A DNA stretch of 17,028 bases, taken from Steroidobacteraceae bacterium. Its GTDB lineage: Bacteria; Pseudomonadota; Gammaproteobacteria; Steroidobacterales; Steroidobacteraceae. The translations under genes and the position numbers were made by a program. The stretch is from NCBI GenBank assembly GCA_025927665.1, contig JAICKZ010000023.1:1-17028 (forward strand), in the 5' to 3' direction. Shown piece after piece: positions 7,316-14,296 of this stretch (positions within the stretch are counted from its first letter, which is position 1; each line of letters opens with the position of its first letter). The notes under the pieces were generated by a model, which was not told the origin of the DNA, searched no databases, and saw nothing but the letters and a program-made list of their open reading frames with translations.

Positions 7316-7687
7316 TTATTTTGCACGCGCCGTGCTCGATGCAACTTTAGTGTCCATGTCAACCGAGCCGTTGAATTTTGAACCTTCAACCAGATTCACT
7401 GAAGGCGCGCGAATATTGCCACGTAGATTACCGGATTGATCCAGATACACAGAATGGGCTGCCGTCAGATCACCTTCAACGGTGCCTTCTACTTTAATGA
7501 TGTTAGCAGCAATGCTGGCCTTGATTTTGCCTTCTTTACCAATGGTTACTCGTTGTGAGTGACGAATGGTGCCTTCAATGGAACCTTGAATTAGTAAATC
7601 TTCATCTGCAGATAATTCACCTTTAAAGCGCATCGTCGGCGGCAGAATGGACATGCGTTCGGACGCTGTATCGTATGGATTGCTCAT
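7316..7687 (-). CDS. Bactofilin family protein (first in tandem)
   Basis: A short bactofilin of 123 residues starting MSNPYDTASERMSILPP. ATG 7687 has GAGGA spaced 6 bases; the in-frame codon at 7726 falls inside a palindrome and is rejected. The N-terminal leader is only about 17 residues, then comes the beta-helix core: MRFKGELSADEDLLIQGSIE, VTIGKEGKIKASI, VEGTVEGDLTA and GNIRAPSVNLVEGSKFNG, ending with a short basic tail (STARAK). Bactofilins form filaments without nucleotide and associate with the membrane through the leader or through partners. Compared with the neighbour it lacks the long Ala/Pro-rich tail, so the two probably co-assemble but bind different partners; that is inference. 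The two genes share one transcription unit, with the promoter expected in the 262-base gap upstream. Confidence 0.92.
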   Translation of the reverse strand: MSNPYDTASERMSILPPTMRFKGELSADEDLLIQGSIEGTIRHSQRVTIGKEGKIKASIAANIIKVEGTVEGDLTAAHSVYLDQSGNLRGNIRAPSVNLVEGSKFNGSVDMDTKVASSTARAK

Positions 7688-7717
7688 GCGTGTTCCTCGA
7701 AGTCTGTATTGATTTAA

Positions 7718-7749
7718 GTGCACCAACTAAATTTTTAGTCGCCGTGCAC
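7718..7749. promoter_or_regulatory. Nested palindrome upstream of the bactofilin operon
   Basis: GTGCAC (7718-7723), ACTAAA (7726-7731), TTTAGT (7734-7739) and GTGCAC (7744-7749) form two nested inverted repeats around a 2-base centre, with 2 and 4 unpaired bases between the inner and outer arms. It ends 31 bases before the start codon of the first bactofilin. It could be a dimer or tetramer operator, or a leader hairpin. The rest of the gap (7750-7949) shows no convincing promoter, terminator or gene. Confidence 0.45.
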
Positions 7750-7949
7750 ATTGATAAGTGCCGCGAGTGACCGTAAATATACTGCGGCGAGTGCAGCGCT
7801 GCGCTAACTTCAAGGAGAGCTTCATCACAGTTCTGCGCAATGTTGTTAGGAAAAAATTATCTGCGCAAAAATGTTGCGGTGTAACAAGTGTTATTGCGAT
7901 CTTAATGACAGCAACACAATTAAATTGTCGCTATTTAGCAGCAGTTGAA

Positions 7950-8996
7950 TTAACGATACCGATCAGTAGCGGTGATCAACTCATGTGTATTGCCTAATTC
8001 AAATGCAGAATGCCCTGCATCTGCAACTATACGTAGTTCTGCTTGCGGCCAAGCCAAGTGCAGATCCCAGGCAGATTGCATTGGACAAACAACATCGTAT
8101 CGTCCTTGCACAATGACAGCGGGAATGTGCTGAATGCGATGCACATTGCGTAGCAATTGGTCGTCATAATCAAAAAATCCTTTGTTGATAAAGTAATGAC
8201 ATTCGATGCGCGCAATGGCCAGGGCGAACGCTGTTTCGCCCCAATTTTCCAGATTACCTTGATTGATATGTAAGTAACTGGTGGCGGCTTCCCACACCGA
8301 CCATGCTTTTGCTGCTTCAAGTTGTTCTTGTTTGTCGTTGCTGATCAAGCGTTGATAATATGCATTGATCAAATCACCACGTTCAGATTCTGGAATAGCT
8401 GCCACATAGTTTGCAAAATGCTCCGGAAATAATGCGCCAGCACCTTGTTGATAAAACCATTGCAGTTCCCATTGCCTTAACATGAAGATGCCACGTAGCA
8501 CGAGTTCCGTTACTCGTTCTGGATGAGTTTGTGCATACGCAAGCGCCAAGGTCGATCCCCATGATCCGCCAAACACCAGCCATTGCTTAATGCCAAGATA
8601 AGTACGCAACTGCTCTATGTCACTGACTAGATGCCAAGTGGTATTATCGACTAACGAAGCATGTGGGCGGCTGCGTCCACAGCCACGTTGATCAAATACG
8701 ACAATACGATAGGCGTCAGGATCGAAAAAACGATGTGCACGTTTATCAGCACCTGCGCCGGGTCCGCCATGCAAAAATACGGCAGGCTTGCCTTGTGGGT
8801 TACCAAACTCTTCCCAATAAATTTCATGCAACTCCGATACTCGCAACCAACCGGTTCGAGATGGCCGTGATGTAGGATACAAAGTACGCAGTGCTGATTG
8901 GTCTTTCTTTTTCAAATGCGCACGCGATACATGTCGACGTACGGCTTGTTGTGGCTTGCGCACGCTACGACGAACAACTTTTTTCTTGCTGGCCAT
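7950..8996 (-). CDS. pip: Proline iminopeptidase with a basic N-terminal extension
   Basis: Cytoplasmic serine peptidase of family S33 that releases N-terminal proline from peptides. All family signatures are present: TLYPTSRP, then GKPAVFLHGGPGAG (oxyanion motif HGGPGAG at 76-82), VVFDQRGCGRSRPHAS, NTTWHLVSDIEQLR, the nucleophile elbow GGSWGS with Ser145, Asp301 in GRYDVVCP and His329 in ADAGHSAFE. ATG 8996 has AAGG spaced about 6 bases and lies 25 bases after the TonB-receptor stop; the longer frame to 9131 would overlap that receptor and is rejected. Residues 1-35 (MASKKKVVRRSVRKPQQAVR onward) hold 13 Lys/Arg and one acidic residue, absent from ordinary members of about 315 residues, giving 348 here. 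No signal peptide is seen. The operon position suggests processing of peptides linked to the receptor's cargo, which is speculative. Confidence 0.93.
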   Translation of the reverse strand: MASKKKVVRRSVRKPQQAVRRHVSRAHLKKKDQSALRTLYPTSRPSRTGWLRVSELHEIYWEEFGNPQGKPAVFLHGGPGAGADKRAHRFFDPDAYRIVVFDQRGCGRSRPHASLVDNTTWHLVSDIEQLRTYLGIKQWLVFGGSWGSTLALAYAQTHPERVTELVLRGIFMLRQWELQWFYQQGAGALFPEHFANYVAAIPESERGDLINAYYQRLISNDKQEQLEAAKAWSVWEAATSYLHINQGNLENWGETAFALAIARIECHYFINKGFFDYDDQLLRNVHRIQHIPAVIVQGRYDVVCPMQSAWDLHLAWPQAELRIVADAGHSAFELGNTHELITATDRYR

Positions 8997-9021
8997 GATT
9001 GCCTTACGAGATATCGCTGTA

Positions 9022-11187
9022 TCAAAACGCCTTACTAAGTGACACATAGATTGAACGACGCGGACCAAACTGCGGCGCGCCCACACCAATACCCGATCCA
9101 TCACGCAATTCGTAACTTTTATCGAATACATTCAACAATGCCAGTTTGGCGGTGAGTTTGCCAATACCTGGTGAGTTGAAACTGCGATTCACAGCAAAAT
9201 TAATTTGTGTGTAGGGTGGCAGTTTCTCTAAATTAGCGAAACCACGACGCAGTCCACTGCCATACAACAAGTCAGCGCTCAACTGAGTCATCTTCCAGGT
9301 GTACGACATTCCCGCCGATCCCGCCACGCGTTGGTCATGATCAACATAAACCCAATGATCAGCGATGTAGCTTAACTCGTTTGGATCAAAGTTGAATTGC
9401 CCGGTTTGTACGTTGCGTGCTTGCGCTACCGAATATGCCAGGTTGGTGTAGAGCGTTAACTTATCGACGTTATAACTCGCAGTGAGTTCTGCGCCGTACA
9501 CACGTCCTTCGGCATAGTTGAACGCGGAGAAAATCAGCGCATTGCCAAATTGACCATCATCCTGCAAGTTCTGCACTTTGCGATAGTAAGTATCTAATCC
9601 GACAATCAAATGCTTATTCACTTCCTGACTTACACCGATATCGAAGTAATGTGAGCGTTCTGATTTCACTGCGGTATTGGCATCCGAAGGCAATGCATTA
9701 GTCGTGTCAGCAAATTTGGCGATGGTAGTCGTGTCGATCTTTTCCGTGGAAGGCGGTGTAAAGTACCGTGCATAGCCAATATGTAAATGCGTGTCAGGTG
9801 ACAAATCATAAACCATACCCAAACGCGGACTGAATTGCTGCTCATTCACCACGGTATTGATCTTATCAAAGCGTGCACCATAGTTGATGGTAAGTTTAGT
9901 CGTCGGCTGCCATTCATCTTGTAGATATACGCCACCGGTGTGACCGCTGATGTGTGAATCGTCATTGATGTTGATGGGTATATCGCTGCTTTGATTGCCA
10001 TTGGCATCAACCGCAAACACCAGCGATTGGTTATTTACAGTGAAGCGTTCACTGCTAATAAATAACCCGCCCCTTAATTTGTGATTGTCGTTAAGCTGGT
10101 AACTGATATCGGCTTGCAAACCTATTTCTTTGTCTTGACGTTGGATGGTGGCGCCGATGCCATTGAATACTAGATCGCCTACTGGATCGGGGAAATAGTG
10201 AACACTGCTATCGCGATGGAATAGCGATACTTGGTAATCAATATTATCTGTTGCTTTACTTTGATAGCTTAGTGCTTCGAATGCATTTTGTTCATTTTGT
10301 CGTGCATCAAAGCGAGTGGCATCAATGCTTGATAAGTTGACGCTGTTGAGCGCAAAACAATCATTCGTCATACAATTAAGTCCTGGCGTGTTTGGAATTT
10401 CAAAGTGATTGCCGGACAAACCAAACATAAAATTGAGGCGGCTGTTGTCATCAAGAATATATGACAAATAACCAAAGCCTTTAGCTTGTTCAGTGTGATC
10501 ATGCACGGCATTTTGTGATGCCGTGGGATTTTCAATCCCCAGATCATTTTGCAAGTAAGAGCCGATTAAAGAATACGCAAAGCTACTACTTGAGCCTGTG
10601 TAGTCCGCACCGAATTCGCGATCATTGTGATTGCCGCCGGTAATGGCAACATTACCACTGCTATCGGGTATGTAGCCTTTGGTGTGGATATCGACAATGC
10701 CTGCAGTACGATATCCATACTGCGCAGGCAACGCGCCCGTCAGAATACTAATTTGATTTGCCGCACGCATATCCAATGATTGACCAAAGCCAGTGATCGC
10801 TTCGGGAATGATCACACCGTTAATGCGATACTGCAAATTAGCGTGATCGCCACGTATATGAAGTTGTCCGAATGAATCTTGCACCACGCCTGGTGCTTGC
10901 AGAATAGCCTGATTCATCGGCGTGGCATCACCCAGTGGCAAAGCCTTAATATCGTCAGCACCAATATGATAAACAGAACTGCCCGTGTCAGGTGACAGGC
11001 CATTGCGTGCGGCATCCAGGCGGTTGGCGGTTACGATCACCGTATCAAGATTGGCGGATGTATCTGTGCCAGTTGATTCCGCGGCGACACTGATATTTAA
11101 GTAAATACTGCAAAGCGCAAATGCAATCGACTTTGTAACACTCCGCATTGGAGCGTTCGATACGAAACTATATAAGTAACAAGACAT
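9022..11187 (-). CDS. TonB-dependent outer-membrane receptor
   Basis: A 22-strand outer-membrane gated channel, energised by TonB-ExbBD, for scarce substrates. From ATG 11187 the product has 721 residues. The signal peptide is SIAFALCSIYLNISVAA, followed by the TonB box region LDTVIVTANR. The plug domain includes ADDIKALPLGDATPMNQAIL, QAPGVVQDSFGQLHIRGDHA, YRINGVIIPE and TGALPAQYGYRTAGIVDI. The long beta-barrel ends in RRSIYVSLSKAF with the terminal Phe needed for barrel assembly. A loop carries Cys272 and Cys277, likely a disulfide. Start is uncertain: 11187 has GGG spaced 6 bases; 11148 (MRSVTKSIAF) gives a tidier signal peptide; 11277 lies within a hairpin. The gene upstream encodes a His-rich exported protein, hinting at metal or metallophore cargo; pip follows after 25 bases. 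Confidence 0.92.
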   Translation of the reverse strand: MSCYLYSFVSNAPMRSVTKSIAFALCSIYLNISVAAESTGTDTSANLDTVIVTANRLDAARNGLSPDTGSSVYHIGADDIKALPLGDATPMNQAILQAPGVVQDSFGQLHIRGDHANLQYRINGVIIPEAITGFGQSLDMRAANQISILTGALPAQYGYRTAGIVDIHTKGYIPDSSGNVAITGGNHNDREFGADYTGSSSSFAYSLIGSYLQNDLGIENPTASQNAVHDHTEQAKGFGYLSYILDDNSRLNFMFGLSGNHFEIPNTPGLNCMTNDCFALNSVNLSSIDATRFDARQNEQNAFEALSYQSKATDNIDYQVSLFHRDSSVHYFPDPVGDLVFNGIGATIQRQDKEIGLQADISYQLNDNHKLRGGLFISSERFTVNNQSLVFAVDANGNQSSDIPININDDSHISGHTGGVYLQDEWQPTTKLTINYGARFDKINTVVNEQQFSPRLGMVYDLSPDTHLHIGYARYFTPPSTEKIDTTTIAKFADTTNALPSDANTAVKSERSHYFDIGVSQEVNKHLIVGLDTYYRKVQNLQDDGQFGNALIFSAFNYAEGRVYGAELTASYNVDKLTLYTNLAYSVAQARNVQTGQFNFDPNELSYIADHWVYVDHDQRVAGSAGMSYTWKMTQLSADLLYGSGLRRGFANLEKLPPYTQINFAVNRSFNSPGIGKLTAKLALLNVFDKSYELRDGSGIGVGAPQFGPRRSIYVSLSKAF

Positions 11188-11200
11188 GGATGACCCATCC
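11188..11200 (-). promoter_or_regulatory. Small hairpin abutting the TonB-receptor start codon
   Basis: On the minus strand GGATG (11200-11196), GGT and CATCC (11192-11188) form a 5-base stem with a 3-base loop that ends at the ATG of 11187. It contains the only plausible Shine-Dalgarno sequence for that start, so it could mask ribosome entry. It is short and could be chance. Confidence 0.3.
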
Positions 11201-11249
11201 GATAGAAAGCTAAATGCAACGCGTCCATAGGTAGACGTCAATGCATAAC

Positions 11250-11274
11250 CACTCTGTGCAATTCGCACAGAGTG
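11250..11274. repeat. Perfect 10-base inverted repeat upstream of the TonB receptor
   Basis: CACTCTGTGC (11250-11259) and GCACAGAGTG (11265-11274) are exact reverse complements around a 5-base centre. No T-run follows on either strand, so it is not an intrinsic terminator. It lies in the 104-base gap between the His-rich gene and the receptor. It may be an operator, or an RNA hairpin that sets the expression of the two genes apart. Confidence 0.7.
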
Positions 11275-11291
11275 CATGTTTCATAAATGAA

Positions 11292-11591
11292 TTAGTGGGT
11301 CGGCGGTGCGCGCGGTTGCGCTGCGATTTGAATTTGTATTGACGGTTCAATCCATTGCACCGTTAAGAGAACTTTAGCGACAAGAAATTCAATATTGAGT
11401 ATAGCTGTGTTGCTAGGCGTTGCACCTAGATGACTAAAACCTACACAGTAGCCGAAAGCTTGATGTTGAACTTGTTCTTTGCTGTGATCATGCCCAGCAT
11501 GCGCCATGATGTCCAACACAAACACCAGCACCAACAGCATTGCAATGCTGCGCGTGGTCGACAGATGTTTAATATGGCGTATGGAGGACAT
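11292..11591 (-). CDS. Small exported His-rich protein, DUF2946-like, possible metal chaperone
   Basis: From ATG 11591 the product is about 99 residues: MSSIRHIKHLSTTRS, a hydrophobic segment (IAMLLVLVFVLDIM) and a signal-peptidase site after Ala-His-Ala. The mature part starts GHDHSKEQVQHQAFGYCVGFSHLG, a His/Cys cluster suited to metal binding, and ends in PRAPPTH, a tail like that of small DUF2946-type or zinc/copper-chaperone proteins found ahead of TonB receptors. No good Shine-Dalgarno sequence is seen; ATG 11636 and TTG 11648 are possible longer starts but give an odd long N-region. The family assignment is tentative because only the layout and end motifs match. It precedes the receptor by 104 bases on the same strand, so a role in sensing or passing on the imported metal is plausible. 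The gene could be non-coding if the frame is chance. Confidence 0.55.
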   Translation of the reverse strand: MSSIRHIKHLSTTRSIAMLLVLVFVLDIMAHAGHDHSKEQVQHQAFGYCVGFSHLGATPSNTAILNIEFLVAKVLLTVQWIEPSIQIQIAAQPRAPPTH

Positions 11592-11674
11592 GAAGAAATT
11601 AACGACGGATTTATAACTCAATTGAATCGACACCATAACCGAGATCAACGCACAAAATCAATCTGACATCATGC

Positions 11675-11696
11675 ACAGTTGCAATGCGGTAACTGT
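11675..11696. promoter_or_regulatory. Inverted repeat between the receptor operon and holA
   Basis: ACAGTT (11675-11680) and AACTGT (11691-11696) flank 10 bases, giving a 22-base dyad in the 176-230 base divergent gap between the His-rich gene (minus) and holA (plus). It could be an operator for the metal-uptake operon. No clear promoter was found beside it; TTATAA at 11737-11742 and TATGAT at 11813-11818 on plus lack -35 partners. Confidence 0.3.
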
Positions 11697-11824
11697 TGAT
11701 TAAGTCCGAAGACCGCCAGCGATGGACTGTAGTCGGTTATAAAATCAAGACCTGCGAAACTTAGATTTCTGGGATTGGCGTTTATTCAGCGGATATCGGC
11801 GCAACTCTCGGTTATGATCACACC

Positions 11825-12853
11825 ATGAAATTAAACGGCGATCAGCTCAGCGCACAACTCAAGCGGCAATTACCCGCTATTTGCCTGATTACCGGCGATG
11901 AGCCGTTGCTGGTGGGCGAAGCATGCGATCAAGTCCGATCGGCTGCACGTGACAAAGGCTTTACCGAAAGGCAAGTATTTTTTGTCGAACGTGGTTTCGA
12001 TTGGCAAGCGTTACGTGCCGCCGCGCAAGCGATGTCGTTGTTTGCGGAGCAACGTATTCTAGAGATACGACTGGGCAATGCCAGTCCGGGAAACGAAGGC
12101 AGTGAGGTGCTGTGTGATATTGCAGCGCAAGCTGCGCCAGACATTTTGTTGCTGCTGGTGGCGGACAAATTAGATGCTCGATCATTTTCAACCAAGTGGG
12201 TCAGTGCCATCGACAGGCATGGATTACTGATACAAATATGGCCTGTAGAAATTTCACAATTACCCGCATGGATCGAACGCCGCATGCAACGCGCTGGATT
12301 AACCACGCAAATTGATGTTGCATCACTATTGGCTGAAAGAGTCGAAGGTAATTTGCTTGCAGCCCAACAGGAAATAGACAAACTGGCGTTGCTCTATCAG
12401 GGTGAGACCATCACCGCAGAGACCGTTATTTCCGAGATTGCTGACAGCGCGCGTTATGACGTATTGCAGTTAGGCTTGGCGGCCATGCTCGGACAATCGG
12501 CACGTGCATTGAGAATTCTCGATGGCTTGCGTGAAACGGGAGTGGATGCCACGTTAGCGTTATGGGGCGTGAATAAAGACTTGCAATGGCTGGCGCGTGT
12601 CGCTGCAAACATGAATAAGGGCCAAAGTGCAGAGTCAGCAATTCAGGCCGCGGGTGTTTGGCGGCCTCGACAAGCAGCGATGAAGCAGGCAGTGCAGCGA
12701 CTTCGGTTGCCAGCGTTGCGCGGTTTATTGTTCGACGCTGCACAGGTTGATGCCGCGATCAAGGGCGTTAATCGTCGCGATCCATGGGTGGAATTGCGTG
12801 GCTTGGTGGCGCGAATGGCTGGCGTGAAGCTAGTGCGTGCCAAAGTGGCCTGA
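11825..12853 (+). CDS. holA: DNA polymerase III subunit delta
   Basis: The delta subunit of the clamp loader opens the beta sliding clamp so that it can be placed on primed DNA. The 342-residue product matches the usual length of about 340. The N-terminus MKLNGDQLSAQLKRQLPAIC leads into LITGDEPLLVGEACDQVR, the family's GDEPLL motif. Then come ALRAAAQAMSLFAEQRILEI, the Walker-like region LLLLVADKLD, WIERRMQRAGL, LLAERVEGNLLAAQQEIDKL and the collar-domain helices (DVLQLGLAAMLGQSARALRI, LWGVNKDLQWLARVA). ATG 11825 has no Shine-Dalgarno sequence. In most gammaproteobacteria it sits straight after lptE; here nearly 10 kb of other genes lie between, so it must have its own promoter. nadD follows after 78 bases. 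Confidence 0.96.
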   Translation: MKLNGDQLSAQLKRQLPAICLITGDEPLLVGEACDQVRSAARDKGFTERQVFFVERGFDWQALRAAAQAMSLFAEQRILEIRLGNASPGNEGSEVLCDIAAQAAPDILLLLVADKLDARSFSTKWVSAIDRHGLLIQIWPVEISQLPAWIERRMQRAGLTTQIDVASLLAERVEGNLLAAQQEIDKLALLYQGETITAETVISEIADSARYDVLQLGLAAMLGQSARALRILDGLRETGVDATLALWGVNKDLQWLARVAANMNKGQSAESAIQAAGVWRPRQAAMKQAVQRLRLPALRGLLFDAAQVDAAIKGVNRRDPWVELRGLVARMAGVKLVRAKVA

Positions 12854-12931
12854 CGAAATACGATTTGCATTGTTTGCAGCGCCCAAGCCATTACACTACA
12901 CACTCTTTAATTCCTTATATTGTAATTATTA

Positions 12932-13573
12932 ATGCATCCCATCGGTATTTTCGGCGGTACGTTTGACCCCATTCACTATGGTCATTTGCGTACTGCTTTT
13001 GAGTTGACGCAAGCATTGCGTTTGAGTGAAGTTCGTTTTATGCCTGCAGGTAATCCGCCGCATCGCGATATCACTGTAGCTAGCCCGGAACTGCGTCTGC
13101 AAATGGTCAGGGCCGCCATTGGTCAGCAGCCGGGTTTTAATGTGGATGACCGAGAAATGCGTCGTGCCGGGCCTTCCTATTCGGTGGACACTTTAACCGA
13201 ATTGCGTTCAGAGATGCCGCAACGCTCGTTGTGCTTGATCGTAGGTATGGATGCATTTTTGAGTTTGCCAACGTGGCATCAATGGCAGAACATTTTGACA
13301 CTGTCGCACTTGATCGTGGCGCATCGTCCGGGTTGGCGTGCGCCTGCCAAGGGTCCATTGGGTGAATTGCTGGTTGATCATGGTACAGGTCGCGTGGATG
13401 ATCTGCATGAGAGCAACTCAGGTCGTATTTTTATTCATGCCGTTACCCAGTTGGAAATTTCATCCACTGAAGTACGCAAGCTGATTGCAACTGGCCGTGA
13501 TCCACGCTATTTGATGCCGGATGCAGTACGCGACATCATTCAGCAGTCCGGTTGTTACCTGCAACGTGCATAA
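12932..13573 (+). CDS. nadD: Nicotinate-nucleotide adenylyltransferase
   Basis: Converts nicotinate mononucleotide and ATP to deamido-NAD, the central step of NAD synthesis in the cytoplasm. The 213-residue protein starts at once with the nucleotidyltransferase motif GIFGGTFDPIHYGHLRTA (residues 4-21) and has the substrate-loop MPAGNPPHRD, GPSYSVDTLTELR, LIVGMDAFLSLPTWHQW, and ISSTEVRKLIATGRDPRYLM, the second nucleotide-binding signature. Length fits the family. ATG 12932 lacks a Shine-Dalgarno sequence and sits after AT-rich sequence (TATATTGTAATTATTA), so initiation may be leaderless or S1-dependent. The 78-base gap after holA has no clear promoter or terminator. rsfS follows after 36 bases, the common nadD-rsfS-rlmH order. 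Confidence 0.97.
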   Translation: MHPIGIFGGTFDPIHYGHLRTAFELTQALRLSEVRFMPAGNPPHRDITVASPELRLQMVRAAIGQQPGFNVDDREMRRAGPSYSVDTLTELRSEMPQRSLCLIVGMDAFLSLPTWHQWQNILTLSHLIVAHRPGWRAPAKGPLGELLVDHGTGRVDDLHESNSGRIFIHAVTQLEISSTEVRKLIATGRDPRYLMPDAVRDIIQQSGCYLQRA

Positions 13574-13609
13574 TTAATACTTATTGTTTTAATGGGGTTC
13601 GAGGTTGGC

Positions 13610-14224
13610 ATGGCAAAAAAATCTTCAACACGCAGCAGCAAACGCAAAGTCGTAAAGCGCGCCGTTCGCAAAACCGCAGGTAAGACCGTTGGTAAATTTG
13701 CCAGCAAAAAGACCGCAAAAAGGTCAGGAAAAAGCCATGTAGTCAAAAAGAAATCTTTGCGCAGCAAGACTGCGAAAATTAAAAATGCCAGTGCAAAGAA
13801 AGCAACCAAGAAAAAAATCACGGCTAAAGCTACGCAAACAAAAACTGCACCGCCGCCAATAAAAAGCGCACCGAAGTCCGCGTTGTTGCAGTTGGTGGAA
13901 GCAGCGCTTGCCGATATGAAGGCCGTAAACGTAACGGTGTTGGATGTGCGTGGATTGACCGATGTAGCGGATAACATGGTCATTGCCAGTGGTAATTCTG
14001 ATCGTCATGTAAAATCCATTGCTGACAATGTGGTGCAAGCGGCGAAGAAAGCAGGTTATCGGCCAATGGGCGTGGAGGGCGAGCGCGATGGCGAATGGGC
14101 ACTGGTCGATTTGCAGGACATTGTGGTGCATGTGATGTTGCCACGTGTCCGCGAGTTTTATCGACTGGAAAGTCTTTGGGATATTAGCGCAGCAAGGCGC
14201 GAAGCAATTTTGAATCCAAGTTAA
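13610..14224 (+). CDS. rsfS: Ribosomal silencing factor RsfS with a long basic N-terminal extension
   Basis: RsfS binds ribosomal protein L14 and stops the 30S and 50S subunits joining when nutrients are short. The normal domain occupies about residues 92-195 of 204: LLQLVEAALADMKAVNVTVL, DVRGLTDVADNMVIASGNSD, then GVEGERDGEWALVDLQDIVV, HVMLPRVREFYRLESLWD. Ordinary family members have about 105-130 residues in total. Residues 1-90 are an added segment with 33 Lys or Arg, many Ala, Ser and Thr, and no Asp or Glu (MAKKSSTRSSKRKVVKRAVR, then SAKKATKKKITAKAT), resembling histone-H1-like or AlgP tails. ATG 13610 has GAGG spaced 5 bases; ATG 13592 has none and is rejected. The extension could tether RsfS to rRNA or nucleic acid; this is inference. 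It lies 36 bases after nadD and 72 before rlmH. Confidence 0.95.
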   Translation: MAKKSSTRSSKRKVVKRAVRKTAGKTVGKFASKKTAKRSGKSHVVKKKSLRSKTAKIKNASAKKATKKKITAKATQTKTAPPPIKSAPKSALLQLVEAALADMKAVNVTVLDVRGLTDVADNMVIASGNSDRHVKSIADNVVQAAKKAGYRPMGVEGERDGEWALVDLQDIVVHVMLPRVREFYRLESLWDISAARREAILNPS

Positions 14225-14296
14225 ATTGTATTAAGCCAAATTGAACTCAATTCAAGTTGAACCAGACTATTATCGTCGTTCAAGCATGCATATTTT

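Noticed and set aside
7758..7997. A 79-codon plus-strand frame upstream of the bactofilins
   Set aside because: No ribosome-binding site, composition unlike the real genes, and it runs into the end of the peptidase gene on the other strand.
8997..9131. Longer proline iminopeptidase start at 9131
   Set aside because: It overlaps the end of the TonB-receptor gene in another frame; ATG 8996 has a ribosome-binding site and fits operon spacing.
13555..13983. A hydrophobic minus-strand frame opposite rsfS
   Set aside because: Lys-rich codons (AAA/AAG) read in reverse give Phe/Leu, so it is a shadow of the basic extension.
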